Part shown: positions 21,745 through 32,335 of the stretch, piece by piece
Layout: every line of letters begins with the position of its first letter
Numbering within the stretch: the stretch's first letter is position 1
Assembly: GCA_934045075.1 (NCBI GenBank)
Contig: OW203729.1
Span: forward strand, 6,605,816-6,669,815
DNA length: 64,000 bases
Origin: Yponomeuta sedellus
Taxonomy: Eukaryota; Arthropoda; Insecta; Lepidoptera; Yponomeutidae
Direction of reading: 5' to 3'
Notes under the pieces: generated by a model
What the model was told of the DNA's origin: nothing
The model's database searches: none
The model's input: the letters and a program-made list of their open reading frames with translations, nothing else
Position numbers and translations under genes: made by a program

Positions 21745-23492
21745 CGGATGAATCCATACAGTTCAGACGTATTATATAAGCACGTCTTCTTTTTCAGCAT
21801 TTGTTTTCCCCGTTGCATTGGGAGTATGCCTTATCATGTAACGCCCTTGATCTGCAAAATGTATGCCCAGCTATGTCAAGTCAAATCTAGGCATATTTTG
21901 ACACTTTGGAGTCGTCTGAATGCTTTACTCGATAGAGTGGAGTGTTACGTAATAGAAGAACTGATTATAAAACTTAGCAATATACGTGCTTCCAACATTT
22001 CATAAAAAAACATTGTAACTAAACCCCTTTCTTTTTATGATTTCTTCGCATATTTTTTATCAATTCTTCTAATTAGTGAATGACATTTCGTCCAAGATTG
22101 ACATTAAAAAAAAGGGGTTATTAATAATTATTAACATAATCATAATAGTCCTCACATCATCTATGGGCTGTCATAGGCTATGTTTTTCACTACAACTAAC
22201 AATGAATAAGATGTTTTACAAATAGAAGGCTACAGTTTTATGTATAGTAAATTGATTACCTTTAGCTACTTAATATTTACTCTATCCGACCAATCCAACT
22301 AATCGGCGAGGCGCGTTTGCGTAGCAAATTGAGCAGTTTTTTTTAAACCCTGTATATTCAATGTATTAATTCAGTTTAAAACCTGAGTTGATACGCAGTT
22401 TATGTTTATACCGACCAATAGGCCGCTCGTATTTTAATTTAACTCAAGCATTGCTATTGCGCACGGAAAATAAATGTATTATGTGATGTACTAACGGATA
22501 TCCTGATCGATATTATCCAATCAAAATTCCGAAACGGCATTCTGACTGTATATCGGCCACATGTGAATGTGACAGATAGCTATAAATAATGGAAATAGTC
22601 GGAACGATGATAAATTTTAACCAACTATGCAGTTTTATAGAGAAATTAAAAACTATTCTGTAAAAAAAAATCTAATCGAAATCTCGATAACTTTATGAAT
22701 AAATGATAAAGTTACCGAGATTTCAGTGAACAGATTCGAAAAACGGGCGCGAACTGACTTCATACGCCTCACACATGTCAGAGGTTCCGATAAACCGTGC
22801 GCTTGGTGGCCAACTTAGTTTGCCTCAGTCAATTGATGTGTGCGAGTCATTATACTCGCCTTTATAGTACGTATTTGTATTGTAACATTATCAACTACAT
22901 GTATTTCATAATTTTGCGATACAAATGCGAAAACACAGAATAAGAATGATTATTAAAACCAATATTTGTGTGTAAATTGCTTGAATTTGGAAAGGAAAAT
23001 AATCAAAGTACACGGGCAATAATTTATTATTTAAGTAGCAAACGACGACATAGAATCTTCGAGAAAAAAAACGTAAATTTAGTAAATTGGTGGAAAAAAA
23101 TTTTGGCCAAAAAATAAATTTTCTGTTGTATGGGAACCAAAACTTTGATTTTGAAGTACCTATAACTCCTTAACTAAAAATATTTGGCGCTAAGGTGTCC
23201 TCATCTCCGATTTAAAAATACGAGGGAGGATAAAAAAAAGTAGTGAAAACGACATTAGGAGTTAAGTAAGAGAAAAAAAATACTGACAGGCATAGCTCAG
23301 ACAAGTCAGACAAATATTTTTAATATTAATAAAAAAAAATCTTCGAATCTCTTATGTTTTTTTTCTGAATGTAGTCATTGGTTTGCTTTGTGTCGGAACG
23401 TTTTCTCGAAAATGGAGAAAATCGAAGTGTGAGCCGTTATTAAATACCTCTGTTTAAAAAAAAATAACGACGCAAGAGATTTATTGCGATTA

Positions 23493-23933
23493 GGCTATTT
23501 GACAAGTTTCTGAAAACCATCTCAGATGTTCGTCAGTGTTAAATGAGCCTTCAGAAAGTGATAATTCTAAAATCTTTCCCGTATTTATTCATAGAAAAGC
23601 AAACAAAAATTCACTTTTAAAATACGCCGCCAAAACGCTCTCTTTGGCAATATGGCGTCGCACAGGAATTAGTGACGTCACAATTTGACAATTCAATTCA
23701 CACCCCTAGCGATGACAGTACAGGTTGTTGAATTGTGACGTCACAATAGATTCGACCAATCCAGGCCGTTTTCAATAAAATTGATGCAGATACGAAATGA
23801 TAAAGTTTTATCTTGATTTTTTGGTTAAATCATTCGATTTTTTTCGGTTAAAATGGCATAGGCCGGTTTAAAAAAATATTCTTTTTACGAATATGTATAA
23901 ATAATACTTTATTTTTCACACTGTCAAATAGCC
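23493..23933. mobile_element. 441-bp MITE copy 1, nested in mariner
   Basis: Ends are GGCTATTTGACA... and ...CTGTCAAATAGCC, with TA at the left. It splits the mariner transposase N-terminal coding region. Inside are two inverted segments with GTGACGTCACAATT. I find no base difference from the copy at 26443-26883. Confidence 0.9.
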
Positions 23934-24129
23934 TTTTGGAGGCAACATTTGGAGAGTCTGCTCCGCCGTATTTCACTGTCGCAAGGTAGGCTTCTCAATT
24001 TCAAGTAGGGAGAACAAGCACGGAAGACGAACATCGTTGCGGCCGTCCATCGACATCAGCCACTCAAGAAAAATGAAATGAAAAGCTTTTACTCAAAGTA
24101 GAGCAGATACTGCAGCTGCACGATACGGT

Positions 24130-24470
24130 ATCCTAGTGTGGGGCCAGAAGCAATGTATATGCCTGTAGGTAAATGTTATTGTATTGTTATTGTTAATGAA
24201 TGTTACAAGTCAAACTAAGTGTCCATTTCAAAATCTAGATAATTTTGGACCAAAAATGTACAAAAAAACTCCAAACATAGTGTTTTCAAAGTCCTTAATT
24301 AACAGAGTTTACATAATTTTATACAAAACTCATGCATTTTACATGCTTTAATACCAGACATTATTGTCATCTAAATAATCCTTAAACTGCGTTTTAGTCA
24401 AACTTAATGTATTATTATCTTCAGGGATTTTACTATAGAAACGTATACAAATGTTGCGAAAGTCGAGAAA
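24130..24470 (+). repeat. SINE/LINE-tail insertion inside mariner
   Basis: Begins with GGTATCCTAGTGTGGGGCCA and GAAGCAATGTATATGCCTGT, the 3' part of the tRNA-derived SINE family A (see 50310-50505). TGTCCATTTCAAAATCTAGA follows, shared with about 33757. It interrupts the mariner coding remnant. Confidence 0.65.
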
Positions 24471-25307
24471 ATTGTATTGAGCGATTGAAGAGTTACCATC
24501 CGATACTTAATTCAAGAAACGGGCATTTCGTATGGATGTATTGAAACAATCTTTGAATATGGGAAAAGTCTCCGCACGATGGGTGCCGAGAATGTTAACC
24601 GACAGTCAGAAACAAAATCGACTTGACATTACGATGATATTGTTAGAAAAGTTTCAAGAAGAATCTGAAAACTTTTTGTCTCGTTTCATAACAATGTACG
24701 AAACATGGGGCCATCATTTTGATCCAGAGACAAAACAGCAATCTTCGCAATGAAAACGGCCATCATCACCGACCCCGAAGAAGTTTCGTGCTGGCAAGTT
24801 TATGGCCTCAATATTTAGGGACTCAGAAGGGATATTGTTGATTAATTACCTAGAGCGTGGAACCACTATTACAAGCCGCTTTAATGCAGCTTTAATTCCC
24901 GCATTGAGGAATGCCATCAAAGAGAAAAGGAGAGGGAAACTTCGAAGGGGCGTGCTGTTTCATCACGACAACGCACCAGCGCACAGGTTGGCAGTTGCGA
25001 TGGCTGCCAAGCGAGCTGGCTTCGAATTGGTTGACTATCCCCTTTATTCACCAGATCTGACGCCTAGCGACTTTATCTGTTCCCCAAATTGAAAGAATAC
25101 TTAAAGGGAAACAGGTACGTAGACGATAACGAGGTCATGGATGCCGTGGAGAGCTTTTTGTAGGACCAAATCAAAACTTTTTTTTCGAAAGGGCCTTGGA
25201 AAAGCGCTGGAATCGGTGTCTAAAGAGACTCGGTGAAAAATAAATTATTAAGTTATCAATAGTCATTATATTATATCTCATTCTCACTACTTTTTGATCT
25301 CCCCTCG

Positions 25308-26315
25308 TATATGTACATAGACTTTCGTTTTATGCAGTAAAAATAGGCACGTACAAAAATCGGGTCTCAGAAAACACTGGTCAACTGCCGGTCGGATCCT
25401 ACGAGTATGACGTCACAATTGGAATCAATATATTCCTTGATGAATTTGGGTCATTTCAAAAGTAGAATCCTTACATATTTATGCTCCATACGCCCTAGTA
25501 CCTTGGAAGTCTAATATTTCTATACCTACATACACTATTCTCATTTCGTTTTGACACTTAAGTACCTACCAATCGTAGATAGTACGCTACCAATATTTAC
25601 CATTAAATGAAACTGAATGAGTGAGTAGTAATTTGAAAATAATGAACAAGTTACAACACTAAACGGCCACGTTCAGAGTTTACTGTAAATATTATGTATG
25701 TACATTTAGGATTTAGGTACCTAAGTAAATTAATTTGGTTATATGAAAGGAAATAAAATTTTAGCTTAATTTGGTTTTATTTGTACAGTACATGATTTTT
25801 ATTAAATTACCGTTTTGTTTTACAAAAAAGAATTCTTAGTGAGATTTAATCACGTAGGCTATAATGATAATTATTAACACCCAGATATTTTGATAAGCTT
25901 TCATACTTACGTTACGTAATAATAATAAGCCTTTTCTGCAACCTATGGATTAAAATATTTGTTATCAACAAAGTACCTTGGTTATCAATTTACTTTATCA
26001 AAATTCTTCAAAACTGAACTGAACGAATCGGTTTTCCACTGTTCCTATTGGTTAAAACCAACTTGTCAAGTCAAACATTTTACTGTGGAATTTAATTTTA
26101 GTTTTTTTCTCTCGTCATCACAGCTCGTCATCTCGTGTTGTGTTTCTCTCTCCTACTTTCCCTCAGCAGAGTTCACAGAGAAAATAATCGCTACGTTTAG
26201 TTAGTAATTTTTCGTACCGAGATCACAAGACCACAACTGAGTCCGGTAATCCGGTTACGCTTCCACAGTTTTTCAGCATAAAATATTCGTAATATAGGTA
26301 GTGTAATAGTTCAAA
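25308..26315. other. Upstream region of the first FABP gene
   Basis: No ORF supported. The last ~200 bases before the ATG (CT-rich, TTTTTTCTCTCGTCATCACA) probably contain the promoter and 5' UTR. No convincing TATA box was found. Confidence 0.4.
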
Positions 26316-27923
26316 ATGCCATCAATAGCCGGAAAATATCAGCATTACAAGAATGAAGACGTAGAAGATTATTTCATAGCCGTTGGTGAGTTTAGGATAT
26401 TGACCGTGCGGGTGGGGTCATTTAAAAAGAAATTGCGGAATAGGCTATTTGACAAGTTTCTGAAAACCATCTCAGATGTTCGTCAGTGTTAAATGAGCCT
26501 TCAGAAAGTGATAATTCTAAAATCTTTCCCGTATTTATTCATAGAAAAGCAAACAAAAATTCACTTTTAAAATACGCCGCCAAAACGCTCTCTTTGGCAA
26601 TATGGCGTCGCACAGGAATTAGTGACGTCACAATTTGACAATTCAATTCACACCCCTAGCGATGACAGTACAGGTTGTTGAATTGTGACGTCACAATAGA
26701 TTCGACCAATCCAGGCCGTTTTCAATAAAATTGATGCAGATACGAAATGATAAAGTTTTATCTTGATTTTTTGGTTAAATCATTCGATTTTTTTCGGTTA
26801 AAATGGCATAGGCCGGTTTAAAAAAATATTCTTTTTACGAATATGTATAAATAATACTTTATTTTTCACACTGTCAAATAGCCTATTTTGTTCGGTGGGT
26901 AAAGTTCGGTTTTTGTGTTCCGGGCAAACTAAATTAGTTTCTTGTTTTCAGGAGTACCGTATGTGGCACGTAAGATGATGTCAATGTCTTCCCCTCTGAT
27001 GGAAATCACCCTGGACGGTGATTCCATGACTATCAAAAATTCTTCTTTGATGAGAACCACTCAATATACTTTCAAACTTGGGGAGGAATACGACGAGAAG
27101 ATGCCGAACACAACTGTTAAGGTAAGTTGGCATTCATATGAAATCCTTTAAAACTCTGTATTTTCCATTATACCTACTGTGCACCATTGCCTTCACTTGA
27201 TCAGTCTTCAGCAATGAACCCCGCTACCTCTTTCATCCTCTTTGAGTTGGTCAAACTGAGTCATATTTAATTTAGATTGATAAATTAACCTTTACTACAC
27301 AGAAAATGATGATTTGTCAAATCACCACCTCAATAGTGGTTATTGGACCCTGCTCAATACAAAATGGAGAGATTGAGTATGCAATATAAGTTTGGTGTAT
27401 GTCCATTTGACTCTTAATGCTCTGCCAAATGGTGTAACCATGAATACCAGCCTTAGTTGTTTGTGAATCCAGCCATTGCTTTATTTTAATAGTTCCATAC
27501 TGGCACAGCAGTTGTGGATACATATAATTATATGCGAATATTGTATGTACACCCAGTTTATTAATTTACTTGCTTTTTAGAGTGTGACAACAAAGATCAG
27601 CGAAGTGGAGGTAGCTACAGATACTGTAATTCCAGAGACCGGCGACAAAACCCGCCGTCACTATCTTTTTACTGATGATGGCTGCGTCGTGGTAAATACC
27701 TCTTTATCTCTGTTCGTACAGTGATAAATCTTAAGTAGGCACTGATAGATAATGCATTTGTTATGTGTATAATGTATTTTCTCATCATGCAAGTGCAAAA
27801 GTTTCTAAAATGGTACCTACATCATAATATTTTTAAAATATTTAACCCCTCCTTTGCTTCCAGACACTCACTCATGACAAAGCAGAGAAACCTGGCAAAA
27901 GATACTTTCGTCGTGTGGAGTAA
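26316..27923 (+). CDS. Fatty acid-binding protein (FABP/CRABP-like), gene 1
   Basis: Cytosolic lipid-carrier protein of about 136 residues. The four exons are 26316-26385, 26952-27121, 27581-27691 and 27864-27923, with GT-AG introns and matching phases. This is the classical four-exon FABP gene plan. The product starts MPSIAGKYQHYKNEDVEDYF (strand A and helix I), continues VPYVARKMM, then beta strands with EITLDGDSMTIKN and FKLGEEYDEKMP, and ends GKRYFRRVE. This C-terminal Arg/Tyr strand lies where FABPs bind the ligand carboxylate. An AATAAA at 28108-28113 is the likely poly(A) signal. Intron 1 contains the 441-bp MITE. A paralogue lies 15 kb downstream on the same strand. The exact ligand is not deducible. 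Confidence 0.93.
26443..26883. mobile_element. 441-bp MITE copy 2, in FABP intron 1
   Basis: Identical in length and, as far as I can read, in sequence to 23493-23933, here with TA on both sides (GAATA|GGCTATTT...AAATAGCC|TATTTT). It lies entirely within intron 1 and leaves the splice sites untouched. Confidence 0.92.
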
Positions 27924-28107
27924 CAATTAAGCATAACTACCAATTTATTATCAAAAAGACTTGTATACCTACTTTTAAGTCAAAACCCTATCTATATTTT
28001 AAAAGAATTTAAATATTTTTAAAGTAATTTTAATATTTTTGGACTTAGGAAGTTATTGAGGAACTTTTTGCCTATTTTTATATTGTTTTGAATTTTTATA
28101 ATTTTAC

Positions 28108-28113
28108 AATAAA
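28108..28113 (+). terminator. Poly(A) signal of FABP gene 1
   Basis: AATAAA about 185 bases after the stop codon, in an A/T-rich 3' UTR. Confidence 0.6.
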
Positions 28114-28438
28114 TTATTTTAACCGTTCATGTAGTTTCTTTTATTATTTGTAAATTGAAGGGTGAAATCACATGACAGTTCATCTATCATTCCCAAAGAA
28201 CTACAATTTTACCTTCATTTTAAATGTAGTGCTGCAATGCTAGTGAATTGGATCAGGTGGGGGCACAAAGAAAGTAGGTACCTACCAGCCTAGCGCAAGT
28301 AGGAACTTTGAATTATTTGTTCTCATTTAGCCCCGTTTTAATGGCGAACAAATATTTGTCTCACTCTGTAATACTACTTACTCTTTGCTGTCAAACTGAA
28401 AACTCAACAAATGTCATGATGACGGAACGCGGCACATA

Positions 28439-28651
28439 CAGTGCGTTCACATTAACTTGACGCGTGAGAGAATTGGTAACAAGGACATAACATGTGAATT
28501 AGCTTTTGGACCTAATCGGAAGATGGTAATACAAGCCCTCAATCCTTTTATTTTCCCCAAGTAATGGGAATGATTTCTTATTTAACATGGTAAAACTAAA
28601 CATATCAGTGCTACCAATTCTCTCACGCGTCAAGTTAATGTGAACGCACTG
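28439..28651. mobile_element. MITE with 40-bp perfect inverted repeats
   Basis: Starts CAGTGCGTTCACATTAACTT; the right end is its exact complement over 40 bases; TA flanks both sides. The right arm has the uninterrupted site (reverse complement of CTAATATGTGCCGC near 37550), proving a clean insertion with TA duplication. Confidence 0.95.
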
Positions 28652-28757
28652 TATTAGAATAGAAAGTTTTTTATTTTAAAATTTTTGTGTTTTAAGTTTT
28701 TTCAATATCTAGCTATGTGTATCTTGTTGTACAGTGTTTAGTGATTTTCTTTCAATA

Positions 28758-31700
28758 ATGGCACTGATCGGATGGTGTCAAACTTGTGCCATTTGTAAAA
28801 TAAGATGCAGCCGGTCAAAGGGTACCAAAAGAAAGTTTATGAGTAAATTTCCTAGGGATGAAGACCGGTAAGTATTTCTGGCTACAGTTTTTGTCATCTT
28901 GCACAAGAGCAAGATCATAAATTATGTTAAAATAACGTAATTAATATACTATGAGAAAAATATTAAGATGTTTACACATAATATAAGTACACATATTCAA
29001 TATCGATAAAAAATATCTGATAAGTACCTTGGTCAGAATTACTACTGAGTGTACGACGGGTGAATTGCTGTAAGCCATAACAATGTTTCAACTATGCACT
29101 ATTAGTGGCTGCATTGAATGTGGTTTTCTTTTTTAGATGCAGACAATGGGTGAAAATTGTGGAAGATCTTGCGTATATCCCCATCGAAAAACTCCATCAA
29201 CATAAATATGTTTGTAGAGATCATTTCCGGCCGAAAGATTTTAACAAAGATTTTAAAAGGAAGCCGATTAAATAAATGGTGAGTTGTGTTATAATGTAAC
29301 ACTCACTACATTTCATGAATAATTATGTAATAAAACAAAATACGCCTTGCTTTACGTTGAACATTTGAATGTATTTTGCTCCGTCATTTAGAACGCAATA
29401 TTATTATTACGTCTTAATACATAAATGACATTACTTAGATAAACATTTTTTTACAGGGCTGTACCTTCTCTAGGTACTTATAAATGCGCCTCCTCTTCAT
29501 GATTACTTAGTAGCTGAGTTTCCTTACCACGTAGCCACGTCGCATCACTTGAAACTGGTTAGTGATTGGAATTACTAAAATATTTTTTTTTTACTAATTT
29601 TAACTTAAAATATTTTTTTATAACAATGTATTTGATAGTTACATAGTCAATTATGCAGTTATGTGAATAGAATAGAATAGAATAATTTATTTGCTTAAGC
29701 ATGGTAATTACATATCATGTATGTGGTAACTTAATGTTATGGTACAAGCATGCTCTACCCGTCAGGGTGCGCAAATATTACTTTGTGAAAAACAAACAGC
29801 CTATCTATTTATTAGCCTATATAAAATTATGCACACAAATCTCTGTAATACAACAAAAAAAAAAATTGTTAGGCTTAAGATTAATTTGAGATGAATTGTG
29901 GATCTTTTAAGAAGTTATTTACATTTTAATACAGTTTTTCTATAAGAATTTTATACAATACTGCTTTAAATTTTGTAAGAGGTAAGTCTGCAATTTTTGA
30001 GGCAAATGATTAAATATCTTTATTGCCATACAATACGAGTTTCGTGAGTGTAATGCTAATGACTGTGCCGGAACATGTAGTTTATTTTCATTTCTGCCTC
30101 TACCGTTATATACTTCGTTATTCTTCTTAAATATGTGTGGGTATTTTTTTACAAATATACATATTTCAAAAATGTAGAGACTAGGCAGGGGCAATATATT
30201 CAATGTTTTAAATAGTGGCTTACAACTATCCAGGCAATTAGCCCCAGTAAGAGCCCTGATACATTTCTTTTGTACCTTAAATGCTCTTTCAATATCAACA
30301 CAGTTACCCCATAGAATAAGACAGTATCTGAGGATTGACGATACATAGCCGTGATACGCATTCAGAACTGCCTCGTTAGTTGCTATTTTAGAAAGACGTT
30401 TCAAAACATATACAAATCGATCTAGTTTAAAGCAGACTCTGTTAACATGTGCTTTCCAATTGCAGTATTTGTCGATCTCTAGGCCTAAAAATATTGTCGT
30501 ATCGACTTCTTCTATGTTATTATAATCGTGTTTTATATCTAGGTTTAGTGGTGGTGAGTTAAATGTTTGGAACCGCATTAGTTTGGTTTTACTTATGTTT
30601 ATGTTTAAATAATTTTCTGTTAGCCAATGAATCACATCATTTACTGCTGTATTTATTTCACTTTCTAGAATGCATTTTTTATTTTTTATAAGGAGAGTAG
30701 TGTCGTCTGCAAAAAGAATGCAGTCATATTCAGTTATGTTTGGGAGGTCGTTTATATATAATAAGAAAAGTAATGGGCCCAAAACGCTTCCTTGTGGGAC
30801 ACCGTGATTGTTAGTTTTATAGTTGGATCGGAAACATTTCTTTTCTTTGTCAATTACTCTATTAATTTCGACACATTGTTGTCTATTACTTAGGTAACTT
30901 TCTATCCATTCAAGACATTTACCCCTTATTCCATATTGAGAAAGCTTGCTTATTAGTTTTTTATGACAGACAAAATCGAAAGCCTTGCTCATATCCAGAA
31001 AGACTCCTGCTATCGGATCTTTTTTGTCTAGGCTTTCTGTTATAATTTTCATGAGATGAAAGCATGCCAGAGTAGTAGAACTGCTTTTTCGGAAGCCAAA
31101 TTGTTCTTGCTTAAGTATTTTATAATGAGTTAAGAAACTATAAATTTTATTGTACATAGCCTTTTCCAGTAACTTAGAGAGAATGGGTATTAGTGTTATG
31201 GGTCTGTAATCATTTGTCTGCTTTTTGTCGCCTTTTTTGAATATTGGTTTGAGACTGGAAGGAAATTTCCCATCACTTAAGGATAAGTTTATTATGTGCG
31301 TTAGTGGTTTTTTTATTAAGTTTACTACTAGCTTAAGTATTTTTGTGCTTAAATTATCATAGCCTGTCGAATTTGTGTTATTTAGAGATTTTATAATTTT
31401 TACTGTGTCTTCTTCATCAATTGGTGTTTTATAAACCGTGTGAATGTTACTTTGTATTGTATTTCTTTCAGTATTTTTGTGTGAATCAATTTTGTCTGTT
31501 ATATTAATAAAGAAGTCATTAAATATTTCACATATTTTAAGGGGATCTTCATAAATTTCAATTTCATTGTGATAAACAGGAACAAACTATTTTTTTTTGT
31601 TCGGACTCATCTTGTTTTGTATAATTGTTTATTTTCAAATTCAGCTATACAAAAACCTATTAGTTGTCGAGCTTCACAAAACAACTCTGGTACGTAGACT

Positions 31701-31984
31701 TTTCATGTATCGCTGAAGTTTTTTGTAACGGGTGTTTTTTTACTTTGATAAATTACAAAGTGTTATCATTTTCAGCACCTTGTACAGCAGCCAAAATATC
31801 AGCTGTTGCTATTGGTCCTGTAGGGTTTGACCATAATTATTGTGGCCTGGAATCTCAGCATATTTATCAGAACTATCCCGGTAAGTAGCATAGTTTACCG
31901 ACAAATTAATAATCAATAACGACTCAACTTTTTTTGACGATTTCAGCACCTGAATCCAAACCACCGGTTGATGAAGTTCGCTAG
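28758..31984 (+). pseudogene. THAP-domain gene copy 1 (left arm), disabled
   Basis: Exon 1 (28758-28867) encodes MALIGWCQTCAICKIRCSRS and ends in phase 2; exon 2 (29137-29278) continues CRQWVKIVEDL, then YVCRDHF. Together they form a C2CH THAP zinc finger (CxxC ... CxxH), a DNA-binding fold used by P-element-like transposases and by host regulators. Exon 2 runs into TAA just before its donor, where the other arm reads KPIKEM. Downstream exon-like pieces lie at about 31641-31689, 31776-31880 and 31947-31984 (last ends PPVDEVR-stop). A 1.9-kb LINE in reverse orientation sits between exon 2 and these. It is therefore probably non-functional. Confidence 0.75.
29667..31567 (-). pseudogene. 5'-truncated LINE with open reverse transcriptase frame
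   Basis: On the minus strand the frame is open from about 31560 down to a stop near 29940. It lacks the endonuclease and starts inside the region before RT. RT motifs present are KKGDKKQTNDYRPITLIPIL, FGFRKSSSTT, FLDMSKAFD, GVPQGSVLGPLLF and LFADDTTLL; an internal ATG at 31157 would begin a 405-residue piece. A (TATTC)n tail lies at the low-coordinate end. TGTGA occurs at both borders (29662-29666 and 31568-31572) as the target-site duplication. The right THAP arm holds the empty site. It is a dead-on-arrival copy, likely Jockey/CR1-like, clearly different from the LINE at 1.8-6.9 kb. Confidence 0.88.
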
Positions 31985-32335
31985 ATTGGACACCTCTAAA
32001 GAAAAACCATATAGCTGCTGAAATAAATTCAATAGACCTTGACCACAATTATTGTGATTTGATAATAAATAATAAAATACTAATTTCATTTGTCGTTTTA
32101 TTGAAAACATTGATTTTTATTAATTTTATTAGGGTAACTGCGAAGCCCTTGGATGATAATTTATCGATATCGATAAATGTAGTAATGTAAGTGGACGTCC
32201 CTATTGCACAGACAAGTTATTATGTTGGTAGCACTTACTTTTGACATTGCATTTTTGCTCTATTGGTTGGTATTGCTAACGGGGCTAAACTCATTACAAA
32301 AGCATTGAAGGAGGTCCCGTCTCTTAAAACGTAGT

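Larger units (their letters stand above)
20656..23220. other. Non-coding stretch with small inverted and tandem repeats
   Basis: No gene supported. Besides the hairpin at 21168-21227 and the tandem at 21591-21744, an imperfect stem at about 22677-22725 (GAAATCTCGATAACTTTAT against ATAAAGTTACCGAGATTTC) is seen. Confidence 0.5.
23221..25307 (+). pseudogene. Dead mariner element (DD34D transposase relic)
   Basis: TA-flanked ends carry matching inverted repeats: CGAGGGAGGATAAAAAAAAG at the left and the complement of CTTTTTGATCTCCCCTCG at the right. Plus-strand transposase pieces occur in order: MEKIEV near 23412, SAPPYFTVAR and GRTSTEDEHRCGRPST after the MITE, then NMGKVSARWVPRML at about 24558, ITMYETWGHHFDPETKQ, LFHHDNAPAHR at about 24955 and VDYPLYSPDLTPSDF at about 25030. 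It is broken by stops, frameshifts, the MITE at 23493-23933 and a SINE-bearing insertion at about 24130-24470. No functional product is possible. Confidence 0.88.
28290..32335 (+). repeat. Left arm of a large inverted THAP-gene duplication
   Basis: From CCTAGCGCAAGTAGGAACTT at 28290 to GGAGGTCCCGTCTCTTAAAA at about 32333 this matches, in reverse complement, about 35295-37710. The match covers promoter-side sequence, THAP exons, introns and 3' exons. Near both ends of each arm lies ATTTAGCCCCGTT or its complement (28326, 32278), possible sub-terminal inverted repeats of a mobile unit. Two insertions absent from the other arm interrupt it: a MITE (28439-28651) and a LINE (29667-31567). Confidence 0.88.
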
